DNA from: Hsuehochloa calcarea | Lineage: Eukaryota > Streptophyta > Magnoliopsida > Poales > Poaceae | Length of the DNA stretch: 64,000 nucleotides | Direction: 5' to 3' | NCBI GenBank assembly: GCA_036346395.1 | Contig: CM070609.1 | Location: 25,169,223 to 25,233,222, forward strand | Part shown: in pieces, positions 35,065-47,076 of the stretch | Position numbering within the stretch: the first letter of the stretch is position 1 | How the letters are laid out: the number at the start of each line of letters is the position of its first letter | Notes under the pieces: model-generated | What the model saw: only the letters and a program-made list of their open reading frames with translations | What the model was told of the DNA's origin: nothing | Database searches by the model: none | Position numbers and translations under genes: made by a program

Positions 35065-37665
35065 ATGTCTCTACCGGCGCTTTTGGGACACTTCTACGAT
35101 GAGGACCACCGGTGCAAGCTGTGGATCAACGGTGACGCAGATGGCCCTCCTCCCCTGCTGCTTAGGGTGGGGAGAGATTACTGGGAGATGGACGATCGCT
35201 ACATACCAATCCTCCAGGACAAGGGCTTGTTGCCCCTTGCGAGGCTGGTCTCCATAGGACGCCAGTTCACCCTAGACACCAGTCTGCTGTCAGCACTTGT
35301 CGACAGCCACAGGTGGAGGCCTGAGACGCACACCTTCCACTTTCGGTGGGGTGAGATGATTGTCACTTTACTGGACGTCTCGTTCTTCACCGGTCCCCCT
35401 ATCCGGGGTGAGGCACTTGTTCCAGCCCCTCCGCCAGAGGACTGGAAGGCCAGGCTGGATCTTCGTTTCGGCCAAGCTGTCCGGGAGGCTGGACGTGGTG
35501 TCCCTCGGACTTGTTTGAGGCACTTCAGTCAATGCCCGTAGGATGCACCTAACGAGGTCGTTAGGATGCACCTCGTTGCTTACCTTCTTTAGCTCTTTGG
35601 TTGGGTCGTGTTTCCATCCACACAGGGCGATTAGTGCTACCTCTACTTCATCCGCCTCGTCGAGTCGTTAGTTGACATAGCGGCTGGGCCGATGCCTCAG
35701 TATAGCCAGGGATCAGCCATCCTTTGCACCACATACGGGGGGTTGTGTGACGCTTCACGGTGCGGCACCGCTGCTACCCCCAACCTGGCCGTCAGATACG
35801 TGCTTCTGCCGCTGTGGAGTTAGGGGCACTTCCCTGTTGGGCGGCCGACCATCGACCCCTACACCGAGTTGGACGACCAGATGGACGGGCCCACTATGGG
35901 CTTACGGTGGACTACTGGTCGCCTGCACTAGGCCAAGGACAGACCGACGAGGTACAACTCGTTGTTCCACAATGAGTTCGAGTCATTGCACGACAGCGAC
36001 ATCATCTGGGTCCATTTACTATTGTTGTCGTGCACACAGTAGCGCCACACTGGCTGTCCGTGCAATACATCTAGGACGTTGGGTTCTGGTTGATGACCTG
36101 CTATCTGATGTTTACACATATGGTGGAGCCTTACGCACCACAACGTGTAATGCGATAGTTTGGTTTGTACCAAGTCGTGCCCCCTCCGGACAGCCGGGTC
36201 CTGCCACGAGCCGTACAACTTTGAGCCAAATTTTATCCGAGTAATGTTTACACTTCTTACATCTTATTTTCTAACATCAATTCTTCCAGAAATGCAGCAA
36301 TCAAGGGCGGGTCGGCATTCACCGGACTACCGTCTAGTCCAGCACGCGTAGACTACGGCATGGACGGAGAGGGCGCACTTGGAGCACTTGCGGTAGTGGC
36401 GTCTGTACGACGTTCAGACGTGCACTGCGTATCTGGATTGGTGCCTACCACGGTCACCCACCAAACTCACCCTTCCTCCATCGGAGCGCCCGCAAGAGGT
36501 GACGCATCACGAGGGCCTCTGCCACTCGTTCAATCATCACAGCACTTCACGGCGTGATGACACTGTAAGACACTTGCAACCCCTATTCGTTTTATTTATG
36601 ATATTTGTACTCTTCGTTAATGAACCTTTTATGTATATCAATTTAGTTGGAGCGCGCGCAGCGCATCGCAAGTGCATCGGAGACCGTCATCCGCAGCCCA
36701 CACGTAGTGCCAGGGCTGCTGGGCGCTCTGAAGTATGTCTTCATGCAGTCGAAGAAGATAATAAAGAACTTGAGTTGCGTTTGTTTGACGGACGAAGCCC
36801 TGTGCATCGGGCACCAAGTGGGGGGTCGTGCTCACCCGCTAGGTTATGACGACCTAGCGAGTCCAGGCGGCATCATAGAGCTTCCCGTTGGTAATCCGCA
36901 GGCCAAATTGGTGACGAGGTAAGTAATTTATAAATCTACATTTAGTTTTTTGGTTATGCCTTACGTTCCGCTAACATCATGTCATTCTTCCGCCACAGGT
37001 CCATCGGGATGCATCACTTGTGTCGTCCGCGATTGGTACACAAACTAGTGCTCCCCCTCGGTCATCTGCGCTGCACATTCAGGAGGTATGAGATTCTCAT
37101 TTTATGTCCAGAGTGTTTATTTTGACTAGCATCGTTCCGTCTTGTAGCCTTCAGTTGATCGTGACGGTGACGGCCAGTTCATGTGCACTGATGAAGAGGA
37201 TACGACCTCCTAGCTCCTACCAGGGAGCGGTACACGCCGTCAGGGCATGGACAATGGCAGCTAGGGTTTGTAGCGTACGCAAGGCAGAGCTCCTCCGAGT
37301 TCGCTGTCCCACCATACGTTCAAGGACAGAGCTCCTCCGGGTTCGCTGGCACACTGGACGTCCAAGGCCGGAGATCCTCCACATGACCAGAGTTGCAGAC
37401 ATCGTACCTTAGGGTGGACAATTCGGGAGTGGAATTATACCGTCCATCGTTCAAGAATTCATTACAGGTGACCCCCAGTTAGGCAGGTCTCAGTAGGTAG
37501 ACATCGACGCTTACCAGACTCACTTGAGTCAGCTGACTAGTGCACCTCCGCCCACTCAACATACTCAACGGTCCCCGTACCCCCTCCGATCTGACACACA
37601 CTCTCCGGACTGGCTTACGTATCCCACAGGACATGCTTGACGCAAAACAAGGCCGCGCATGTGGC
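35065..37665 (+). pseudogene. PMD-I protein: plant mobile domain (PF10536), MAIN/MAIL-like
   Basis: ATG 35065 opens MSLPALLGHFYDEDHRCKLW, then RWRPETHTFHFRWGEMIVTL and DVSFFTGPPIRGEAL, the start of the plant mobile domain. The frame then runs to 36042 without an indel but with six TAG stops. A one-base shift near 36045 is followed by HWLSVQYI and FGLYQVVPPPDSRVLP, with two more TAG stops. Later parts (YLDWCLPRSPT near 36440, KYVFMQSKKIIKNLSC at about 36731-36780, a tail around DAYQTHLSQLTSAPPPTQ near 37510) are split by probable introns at about 36560-36640, 36920-37000 and 37088-37146. PMD proteins are transposon products and domesticated nuclear factors; this copy is dead. Confidence 0.8.
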
Positions 37666-37802
37666 CGCAGCCGCAGCAAGCAGTGGCTCAGACAAGTGAG
37701 CCATATTATATCCTGTGTTATGCGATTTTGTTTTAAAATATTTATATTCATATTTCATTTTGCTATATTTGTACGCATATTTTGTATGTTATATGTTGTT
37801 AG

Positions 37803-38193
37803 TGTAGAAACCAAACACGAGTGAGGGGGCGGACGTTGGCCGTGTTATGGGCTGGCGTCTATGAGAGCAAGAATGACATGAGGGTTTATACAGGTTCGGG
37901 GGTCTGAGAGGACCGCCCTACTCCTGTCTGTGGCCTACGGGGGTTCGATGATTCCTCCTGAAGACACACCTCTCCTTTCTTTTTCTCTCTTAAATGAGAG
38001 ATACATGGGGTATTTATGGGCTCTTGGGCCTGTACAAATGACCAAAATACCCCTTAGGGGATAGCTACCCTATGAGTACAAGTGAGGGATACAATTGGGC
38101 TTTGTAAGGTAATAACATTTCTTGATCTGTTAAGCAGGTGTTTTCTTTATGGAGTAGGTCCCACCAGTGAAGGAACAAATTATTCTTCCAACA
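37803..38193 (-). mobile_element. 3' LTR of a Tat-type gypsy element
   Basis: It begins TGTAGAAACC and ends TTCTTCCAACA on +, 391 bp. Immediately to its right lies a pyrimidine run that is a polypurine tract on the reverse strand. It therefore is the downstream LTR of the reverse-strand element whose integrase lies at 43630-47463. It integrated into the 3' tail of PMD-I (flank GTTAG). The upstream LTR is not in the window. Confidence 0.75.
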
Positions 38194-38207
38194 GTAGCCC
38201 CCTGCCC
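38194..38207 (-). other. Polypurine tract
   Basis: The reverse strand reads GGGCAGGGGGCTAC directly before the LTR start TGTTGG, the expected place and composition for plus-strand priming. Confidence 0.65.
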
Positions 38208-39668
38208 TTTGGCACTTCGGGAGGAACGCCAAAATGGGCAGTCTTGAATTGTGCTTTTCATGCAGAGGTTGATATTTTAGAAAAGTCCTGGTGGATTTGA
38301 ACGGTGATTGCGTCCGAAAATGTATGCGAAAGAGAAACACCCATGGTGGGTCCTATGCCCAACTGAATTACCATCTTCAGATGCTTCAAAAAAATTTAAC
38401 CACTTATGTTCATCTCGGGTTGGTTTCTGATTGGGCTGCCCAGGCTGGTTTGTGCGGATTGGTTTCCTAGTGGGCCCCTTAGCAAATCCCTTCACAACCA
38501 GGTTCCCCTTTTCTCCATAGCTACCAGCTCTGAGTTGGATAGAATAGGTATCAAGCACATCTGGAGACGAAGGCATGAGCCCAGGCCTCCCACGACGTCG
38601 TTTCCCTTCCTCCTGAGGCATCTTCCCTCCGACAGGCGAGGCTCCTCCGGCCTTGTGGGCGCCGCCCAAAGATGGGTAGTGACCAACATGACGAGGACGA
38701 GGGAGGCACTGCCATGGATAAAGCCCGAAGAGGATGGGTGGAGATGGAGAACGAGTCCACGCGGCTCAAGTAGAGGGGCACACGAGGGCTACTTAAGCCC
38801 CCAATGCGCTGTAGGACAGCGAGCACTTGTAGGAGGTCCGAGGAAGGTGAGCCTCCTGTCTTTCTTCTTTTCCTAGGGCTTGCAGGTACGAGGGCGTGTG
38901 AGTGCGTAGGGTGCGCTTAGGATGCAAGGTGCTTATTGTAGGGCAGCTGTAGGGCGCACTTGAGTAGGGTGTCACAGGGCGCGCAAGGCTGTTGGGTGCT
39001 CAGGCGTGCAAGCCCGTTGGTACGCTTAGGTTGCAGGGCGCTTTGCCGCAGGGTGCAGGGCGCTCCCGCCACAGGGCCAACCATTGCCTTGTGTTGAGAG
39101 CTCTGTCGCGTGGCGTTCACCGCAAAAATGCAGGGCGCTTGGGTTCAAGGTTTTCGCTTCAGGGCTTAGGGCGCTCCACAAGCAGGGTGCTTCCCGCCAG
39201 GGCGTAGGGCGCCTGGTTGTCAGGCGAGAGGCGTGCAACCACAGGGCGTAAGGCGCGCCAGGGTGGAAACGCAGAGGGGGCGCAGAACTCTAGGGCGCCA
39301 AGGTGCAGCCCCAGCGCGATGCCAGGGCACAGGCGAGGGCGCGAAAAAGACGCCGAGGGGCTGGCGACTAGGGTGTCGCTGAGCATGGCATATGGGCGAT
39401 GGGGCACCCAGGTTTAGCGTTGTTTATCTTTTGATGTAGGGCATCGAGATTCGAGAGTCACGTAGGGCAGCCGTGCCGGGGCACGAGCGTCATGGCGCAC
39501 GTGCACGGTTTTCTGTTATTCGCATGGTTACACCAACAAAGAGGGGCGTAGTGGCGTCGTGGCACGGTTGTCACCTTTTGTATAATCTATGCGCCTATTG
39601 GTATTCCTCTGCTGAGTACTTATCCACTATGCATTGGTGGTATTGCTGGTTCTCATTGTTCCGCCGCC
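38208..39668. repeat. Gypsy 3' non-coding region with AGGGCGC-rich segment
   Basis: No gene. From about 38790 to 39400 the + strand carries many copies of a short word around GCAGGGCGC, CAGGGTGC or TAGGGCGC at irregular 15-30 base spacing, a highly degenerate minisatellite. Small ORFs on both strands here follow from it. Confidence 0.6.
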
Positions 39669-42479
39669 GTGACTAAGGACTACGAACTCTTCCGCCGAGT
39701 AAGGGGAGACGAGGATCGGGCCAAGGCAGCCAGGATGGATCTGCCATGCGATGATCTTGATGAGGATGGCCCCAACAAGGAGCCTGTTGTGGGGTTGAGC
39801 TTTCTTCCCTCACTAAGGCGGAGAAGGCGGCGTTGGTGGCACCAGGGAGCCACCTCACACTTAGCGTTGCCTGATGGCCGGGGCCAGACAAGCACCCTTG
39901 CCCCCCAAATGGGTACACCGTTGCACTCAAAGCTTGGTTTGCGGTCGGCTTGGGGCTTCCGATCCATCCCTTCATCTGAACCAAGGTGAAGCACTACCAG
40001 GTGGAGCTCTCGCACTGCTCGCCCAACCACCTCGCTAGGGTGAGAGTGTTTCTGTGGCTATGCGAGAAGACAATCAAGGGCAGGCGTCTGAAGACTACCA
40101 CTGCGACCTTTCACTACTTCTTCCATCTCCAGCGGTCGAACGGAAGGTTTGGACCGCTAGGCTCGTTGACCTTGACTGTTCAGCACCAAGGCGAGTATCC
40201 TGTCCATGCCACCAAGTACAACTGGAGCCGCCCTAGAAAGAAGTGGTTTTATGTGAAGGTGGAGGGCTTTCCATACACTGGCAGCCAGCCTAAGATTACC
40301 CAGGATGGCTATCCTTAGATTCCTCCTTTATCGGATGCCGACTGGGAGTTTGTTCGTGCTACGTCCGAAGCCCGCAAGTGGAGCGACGTTTGGGATTTGA
40401 TGGAGGAGATGACCCTTCTGGATGCTAGACCCCTAGTTGATGAGAAGTGCGACTACATGTTGGTCTCCTGGACCAAAGGTGGGCACGACATGGCTAGCAT
40501 TCTCCTTTACTTGTGATTTGTTATTGATTTGTGAATCTGAATCCTCTTTTCAACTTTGTGCAGTGCGCTCTCCCAAGAGGGAAGTTGAGGAGGCCGACTG
40601 GATCCTCGGGGAGATGACCATCACCGAGTATGAGGCACCTGAGGAGGCCAGCATTTCTGATGGCCGAGGATGTAACAGTATTGCCAACATCATGAAGTCA
40701 GGGATGCCTCCTCGGGGTAAGCCCGTCCCCGATCCGTCAAAGAGGAAGAAAGCCAAGGTGTTGGATTCAGATGGCACTGCCCGGGGCCCCCTCAGAAGGG
40801 TCAGCCGATGACAAAGACCCCCATTGCAGAAGCGAGGCCTCCTACCGCTTGAGCGAAGCCTCCCCCTACATGTGGCTTCCAATCTAATGCTCTCGGCACC
40901 ACCCGGCCTCCCTCAGAGCATCCTCCACGCTCTGCTGCCCCTGACCATGCCTTGCGTAGGGAGAAGCTTCAGAATCTCAGGGCACTTCAGAGGTCACCTC
41001 CACAGAAGAGGAAGAGGGAACCCTCTAGCGGTGATCATTCCAGCGTTCCCGACTCTGAGCCCAAGTGCGGGGTTGCTAGGGAGTCTTCTTAGAGTTGCAG
41101 GACTTCTCAGGCCACATCCTCTTCTTTGAGCTCTAGTTCTGCGTCTCCCATAGGCTCTAGCTCTGTCAGGTCCCTTGTATGCACGGTGGAGGAGCGGTCG
41201 GAGGAGGGAGAGTTGGGTTGACCCCTTGCGCTGGCTCGGAGGCTCCCATCACTCAATATTGTAACGCCTTCGATTCTCTCTTTGGAGATGAAGGTATAAT
41301 TGGTTTCTTTTACTTTTTCATGTACTTTTGTACATTTGTCGCTTCTTGTTCATCAATATTCTCTATTCGTGCCAGATGTTGCTGAGGCAGAAGCACAGGC
41401 TAGTGACACGGGGAAGACGATGCCCTGGGTTCGGGGCTTGAGAGGCGAGAAAACCCCCCTGGCCTCAAGGTTTAGACGTGTGAGGATCACGATAGGGCCA
41501 CGAGCTACTCCTCCGGTGAGTTGCCCTCCTACGCTGTCCCGCTCATTGATGACGACGACACAGCAACTCGAATTTGTCGCCTTACCGAGGTACGTGTCAA
41601 CAAGTACATGGTTCGCTTCTACGACACGCAAGATGTTGGAGAGTTCTCCCAGCTTCTCAAGGATCGGCTGGGCATTGTAGTAAACCTCTACTTCTAGGTA
41701 CCTTCATGGTTATTACCTGCTTTGCCCAACGCCTGCTTCCCAATTAGCCTCTAATGTCATCATTCTGTCTGCTCCCCGCATGCCACTTCCATCTCCAACA
41801 TCATCAGGGACAAAGCCCCCCAGATCATAGAAGAGATGTTCCAGTACGCGGTAGCTGAGGCTCAGCAGAGGGCCTTGGCAGACTGAAGTCCGTAGAGGAG
41901 AAGCTGAAGGCCGCAGAGGAAAGACTGCGGATTGCTGAAGACAAGCTGAAAGCCACTGAGGAGAAGTTGAAAGTTTCAGAGGAGAAGGCCAAGGTCATTC
42001 GCCAGGTAAATGTGAGCTTGGAGGAGGATGTAACCAAGTCCTTTCCGTGGCTAAACCACTTCTTCGGACTTCAAAAGATCACCCTGGCCGCGCAGAGGTC
42101 CTTGGAGATCTTGAGGGCTAAGGTTGCCCCAGTCCCAGCAGGGGTGACGAGGCCAGAGGTGTGGATTCCCCTCCTTGAGGAGCGAGGCAGCATGTTTACC
42201 CAGGCTATCGAGGACCGGAGCCAGTCCTTTGCCACAGCCGCTTTGACAGCCAGGGCCCTTGCTATTTCCCATTATTGCGATAGTTCAGGCAAGGAGGCGG
42301 TACGCGAGGGCCTACGCGGTTTCTTCACTCCAGAGGTGAAGAAGGCGTCTCCAGGGGAGCGAGCTGTGTTGCGACCCCTCACGGCAAAGTTCATGAAGAG
42401 TGTTGTCTCATCCCTGACTTCGAGAGTTCATGTGCCTTCACCAACAGACGACGAGCGTGACGCCCCAGCAAGTGTATGA
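39669..42479 (+). pseudogene. Antisense accessory ORF (PF04195 putative gypsy-type domain)
   Basis: It lies on + while the element's integrase is on -, between integrase and 3' LTR, the position of the antisense extra ORF of Tat-lineage elements such as Grande and RIRE2. The conserved part at about 39930-40480 reads GLGLPIHPFI, then YQVELSHCSPNHLARVRVF, WLCE, YNWSRPRKKWFYVK and SDADWEFV, typical of PF04195. A probable intron (about 40480-40562, ending TTTGTGCAG) leads to REVEEADWILGEMTITEYEA-like sequence, and another at 41291-41379 ends GTGCCAG. A heptad-like coiled coil (KLKAAEERLRIAEDKLKA) near 41905 precedes a last open part, 41967-42479. In-frame stops near 39976 (TGA) and 40317 (TAG) and frame changes show decay. 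Function of this protein family is unknown. Confidence 0.65.
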
Positions 42480-43629
42480 CTTTTGTCGATATGTTCTGTT
42501 TAGTATAGATTTTGTAGTGATATCATGCATACCTTCTTAGCGTTCTCTTTTTGTAGATAAGTTAGGCCTGAGAACGTATGTAGCATCCAAAGTGTGAGCA
42601 TGGTTATGTTTGCATCGTATCTATTATGAAAATGACAAGATGTTATGCTTTATTCAGGGCATGTTTGTGAAGGCAATAGGCATCAAATATAAGCGGTGTG
42701 AGCAGAGGGGCCGAGGGCCGAGAGCCCAGGCGATCGAACCCTGCCTATGAGAATAGGCCGCAGAGGGTGGGTGGTTTAGTAGTGGGTATGATCGCCGCAG
42801 GATGCTTCAATCCCCGGATCGGTTCCCCTTCTACCTCAGTCTTAGCTAGGTGAGGCAACATGGAGTTTTATATACCTTTTGAAAGGTGTAGGTGCCTTGC
42901 TTGCGATGCCTTTGGTATGCTAAATGTAATAAGGGCATGGTTTCGTGCCCACTGAGAGGAGATGTCTCTCAGGACCTGTAAAGGTTCTTAGCTTGTATGA
43001 TTGTTTCGTTCATAGATAGGCATTCCCGAGAGGATACGAATGTGTTAGGCACGACTGGCCTCTGCCTGTATTAGAACAAAGTGAGGAGTGACCTAGAGGT
43101 CGTTCGGTGCATAGCCTAGAGGGTGAAGGGGACTAATCCTTAGCACATCTATAGACTTGGGCGCTAGGCCCGAGTCATCGCTTGCGCCCTGAGTCCTGCA
43201 GGACGCAAGTTACCATAGTGGATGCGATGGATGCCCAAGCCACTTTGGTCTTTTGTTAGGGAAGACCACAGGGGTCATGCACCCTAGGCACCACGAGGGT
43301 GACTCCATTCACAAGGGAAGGGTTAGCGAGAGTTTGAGCAAGACAAGCGAGACTTGTGAGACTTGTGGGACATGGCTATTTTCTAACAGTAGCGTGTTAG
43401 GAGCAGGTCCCTTTCAATCGCCGATGAGCACATAATCGGGAAGACATACACAAAACAGGTCCATCCCTTAACAGCAGTGTGTTAAGGGACTACCCCCAAA
43501 TCATGCCACAATTCCATAAGTGGAGTGATCACGCAGAAATCTCATGCCTTCATTGCATTAAGAGAGATGGTTTTTACATATCGATAGGTGTCGCAGGGGG
43601 CATACAATAGAATCTCAAGTGAAAAACTT
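42480..43629. other. Non-coding gap between accessory ORF and integrase
   Basis: No gene is seen. Short direct words recur, such as GAGACTTGT at about 43350-43366 and TTAACAGCAGTGTGTTA-like words near 43386 and 43468. It belongs to the gypsy internal region. Confidence 0.45.
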
Positions 43630-44409
43630 GCGGATCTTATCTGCACTCCACGCATGCTTCAGCCGCTTGTCTTCCAGGGTAGCAACTTGGTAGGCGCCTG
43701 ACCCCAGGACCGAGGAGATGCGATAAGAGCCTTCCTATTTGGGGTGAAGCTTCCCCTGAGCCTTCGGGTCGGTGACCTTTTTGAGTACAAGGTCGCCGAG
43801 GAGGAAGGCGTGCTCCTTCACACTGTTGTTGTAGAACCACACTGTTGTTGTAGAACCGGCCGCCTCCTGCTTGTAAGCAGCATGCTTAAGGAGGGCTTGG
43901 TCATGGATTTCTTCAGCGAAGTCCACCTCAATCCTGTGGTTGTCCTTGTTTTGGGTGAAACTAACGGGTATTGGCCCTGAGATCATTTCCACTCGGAGAG
44001 AGCGGGGATGGATCTCAGTGGGGAGGACAGCTTCTACCCCGTTCATGAGCGAGAATGGGGTTCTCCCAGTGGAATGACTGGGGGTCATACGTAATCCCTA
44101 TAGGATGTTGAGGAGCTCTTTCACCCAGGCTCCCCGCTTGAGGACACTTGCCTCAAGGTGGCGACGTATGCCTTGCAGGATTAGCCCATTAGCTCTCTCC
44201 ACAGCCCCGTTGGTTTTCGGGTGGGCCACCAATGCGAAGCAAATGGTGGTCCCAATTGAGTCACAGAAATCCTTGAAGGACAATGCATCAAACTGAGTGT
44301 TATTGTCCACTGTGAGTTCCTTCGGGACCCCTAAGTGACACATGATATTCGTCCAAAAGAACTTCTACACAGAACGAGATGTGATGGATGCCAGGGGTTC
44401 CGCTTCTAC
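43630..44409 (-). pseudogene. Gypsy integrase, C-terminal piece
   Basis: The reverse strand starts (V)EAEPLASITSRSV, a stop, then KFFWTNIMCHLGVPKELTVD, NNTQFD (second catalytic Asp region) and HPKTNGAVERANGLI, which carries the third catalytic acid. It then runs through the C-terminal region (ALLKHAAYKQEAA, FYNNSVKEHAFLLGDLVL, WSADKIRKF). Frameshifts occur near 44095 and 43735. A 19-bp tandem duplication lies at 43818-43856. It continues the piece at 47077-47463 across the solo LTR insertion. Confidence 0.85.
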
Positions 44410-47076
44410 TGTCAAACCCAGGAACGAAAGATCCCTGATTCTCCGTGTTTCATACACTAGTCCAGGAACAACTAATGTACACAGTCAAACAAAAGTGATA
44501 GCAAAATTATATCATGCATTTATTGATTGATAATAAGAGTTTATTACAAAATTAGGCACAAGGCCAAACATAAAAGAACAGCGAAAGCAAAGTAAATAGG
44601 TAGGTAACACGATTCGCCATGAGCAATCATCTGGGGGCGCAGCCTAGTCGTCCTCATCCTCATCGTCTTAATAATAAACTTCATATGAATAAATTTTATT
44701 CAATAAGAGTGAGCACAACTTATAATGAATGTTGGATAATGTCAAATGGAAAAGGGTATATGGTTATTTTGCACAAAGATGTATTTTCATGTTTGAATAC
44801 CATTACTAAGTTCAAGGCAATTCTTTTAATCCATAACTAAAATCAGATTTTTTTTAAAAAAAAATTGAAATTTTATAGTGGATAACCTCCAGTCAAGAAT
44901 GATGAATGATACCCTCCTATCATATGGCTAACCGCTAAATTTTACCACAAGGATTAACTATCATGAAATCATTTGCTAAATCATTTTAAAAACAAAACCA
45001 AATTTTAACTTAGAGTGGCTTTGCTTAGCATGTCCATGACCGTGGACAAGACTATTCGAATAGTTTTATACTATGCAGAGGTTATACAACTTTACCCATG
45101 CAACACGACTTCTCTAGTTTGTTTGGCATCTATCGATACCACTGCTCAATACCTTAGGTAAGTAGTTTAGAGCACATGTCAAGGCCTTTACAATGCTCTA
45201 CTCTAAGGTTATTATGCCCGCTAAGATTTTACGCCACCAGAAGCCCTCTCTTGCGCCAAGTGGGACTACTGTCTAACCGACACCCACACATCAACATGGC
45301 ACAAACAACAATGAAGTATTACAAGTTATTTGGTATAGTGCTGCCCAAACAGGACATGTAGTAGTACGGTGGAGCATAGCAAGATGTGGCTCAAAAACCA
45401 GTCCTTAACCAACCTGGGCAACATTCCACAACCCTGGTCTCGACCATGAAAATGGATCGATCCTGTGCATTGAATTGCACCAAACCAATCATCTATTTTG
45501 CCCAAGTCTAAACCATCTTGATTTATTTTTCAAGTAAAATTATTTTCTAAAACTTTTATGGTAAGACAATACCGTAGACTCAATTTGAATCAAATTTGAA
45601 TAATTTTGGCTAAACTCTCTAAATTCAAGATTTTGGTCTGAGCATTGTGCAAGCATATCATATTCAAATTTTATTTTAACTATAGAGACAAGGGATATAC
45701 TGTTCAAACTGCAACATTGGCCATACAAAGGAAATATATTAACTAGGAATTTAAAACATGAATTTAAAATAACAGTATAGAAATATGCATGCAATAATAC
45801 CTTAAAGAAGAATGAAATAATTTAGAATATTAGGGTCAACATGGTTAAAAGTATAACTTGCCTTACTCGAAGGACTCTTCTTCTTCTTATTCAATTTTCG
45901 CGGAATCGTCGTAATCTATACGCGAAAATACAACAAGAACAAACAAATTCAAATAAATTCAAATGACAACACAAATAAACTCTAAATTAAATAATTTTAG
46001 CTCTGTAAGGTAGGTAATTAATTTATATAAATTTAGGAACAAGAATAAGCAGATTTGGAGTTCATATGAAGCAAAACTAAGAGGACAAGACGCTCAACCT
46101 TATGTGATACCTTACGACAGCGAAGAACAAAGGAGTGGCCGGCGGTGAGAAGATTTAGCGGCGGAGGAGTACGGGTTCTGGTGACAACGGTGCTCCAATG
46201 CTCCTCCAGTGAAGAAGAAGTACGCCTGAGGTAGAACACCAGAGATCAACGGATGGTGGGGCAATTGGCGGAGCTAGCACTGGCGGTGGATGAGCTTCGG
46301 CTTCGATTCCAACAAATAGAAACAAGCAGTGTGGTCGTGGTAGCGGGGAATGGAGTGAGGGGAAAAATGTGAAGGTAGTGCCCCTTTAATAGGGCAAGAA
46401 GTACTCAGATCGTCATGGACGTGCGCGGGCGATAATGGCTGATGCAACGGCGATGAGTAAAGCGAGTTAAGAAGCAGAAACGATCGATTGAGTGCAGCCG
46501 AAAGTGAGTGATGATCGTGGCAATTATTAGGCACGATCTCGAGTGGAAACGGGCGATTCAATACGGTGGAAATGGACGATTCAGGCGACGCTCTATTTCG
46601 GCCGAGAGGAAGACGAAGAGGGAGATCGGGGATGACAGGTGGGGTCAGACGGAAGAGAAAGAAAGAGGAAAGGTTGGTCGAAGATGACAGGTGGGGTCGG
46701 ACGGAAGAGAAAGAAAGGGAGAGAGAAAGGCTGGTCGACGGGTCGGTGTGGAAGAGAAAAGTCATGGGTCGGGGAAGGAGGCCCAACCACTGTTCTAGAT
46801 TTTTGAGAGATTTAGCGATTAAAATAATTCAAATAATTTATTTAGGCTTTAGAAAAATAGCAAATAAAGTCCAAAAATCATGGAAAAATTCACATAAATT
46901 CCCTGAGTCATTTTGGTCTTAAATAAAATATTTTCAACTCATAATTGGTAATTTATTTTTGCACATAATTTATTTTGGCTTTAAAATAATTAGGGAAATG
47001 CTTTTAAAATTTCAGAAAATTCCAAAAAATAATTAAATTTTATTTTTAACTAGAAAAAGAAATTTGGGTTGTTACA
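44410..47076 (-). mobile_element. Solo LTR, copy B (2667 bp), inserted in gypsy integrase
   Basis: The ends are TGTCAAACCC at 44410 and GGGTTGTTACA at 47076 on +. Integrase coding stops exactly at both ends and resumes in register (KWV / VEAEP), so the limits are firm. The flanks TCTAC (44405-44409) and TTCAC (47077-47081) are a poor 5-bp match, perhaps a mutated duplication. Its left 650 bp match 5270-5922 in reverse, and it carries the TGTCC/GGACA hairpin plus CTATTCGAATAG module (45031-45062). The 170-codon ORF at 46786-46274 is in the GC-rich LTR segment and not a gene. Confidence 0.85.
45031..45062 (-). other. Hairpin plus palindrome module in LTR B
   Basis: TGTCC (45031-45035) pairs with GGACA (45044-45048); CTATTCGAATAG is at 45051-45062. 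Same order and near-same spacing as in the LTR at 1-2355 when read on the reverse strand. Confidence 0.6.

Larger units (their letters stand above)
33190..37802 (+). mobile_element. PMD-I: plant-mobile-domain transposable element, 3' end cut by an LTR
   Basis: The element is defined by comparison with PMD-II in reverse at 47464-55290. They share the upstream block with GCAC(G)GCC(A/G)C words, the promoter with CTATAAATTA, the pyrimidine-rich leader, the coding region and the 3' tail after GTGAGCCATATT. The left edge is approximate. The right edge is the start of a gypsy LTR at 37803. No terminal inverted repeat or LTR of its own was recognised. Confidence 0.7.

Noticed and set aside
35539..36042. 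Programmed TAG read-through or alternative genetic code in PMD-I
   Set aside because: The gene also carries a frameshift and a later TGA, and TAG positions fit methylation-driven decay of Trp and Gln codons.
46274..46786. 170-codon reverse ORF
   Set aside because: It lies wholly inside the GC-rich part of solo LTR B.
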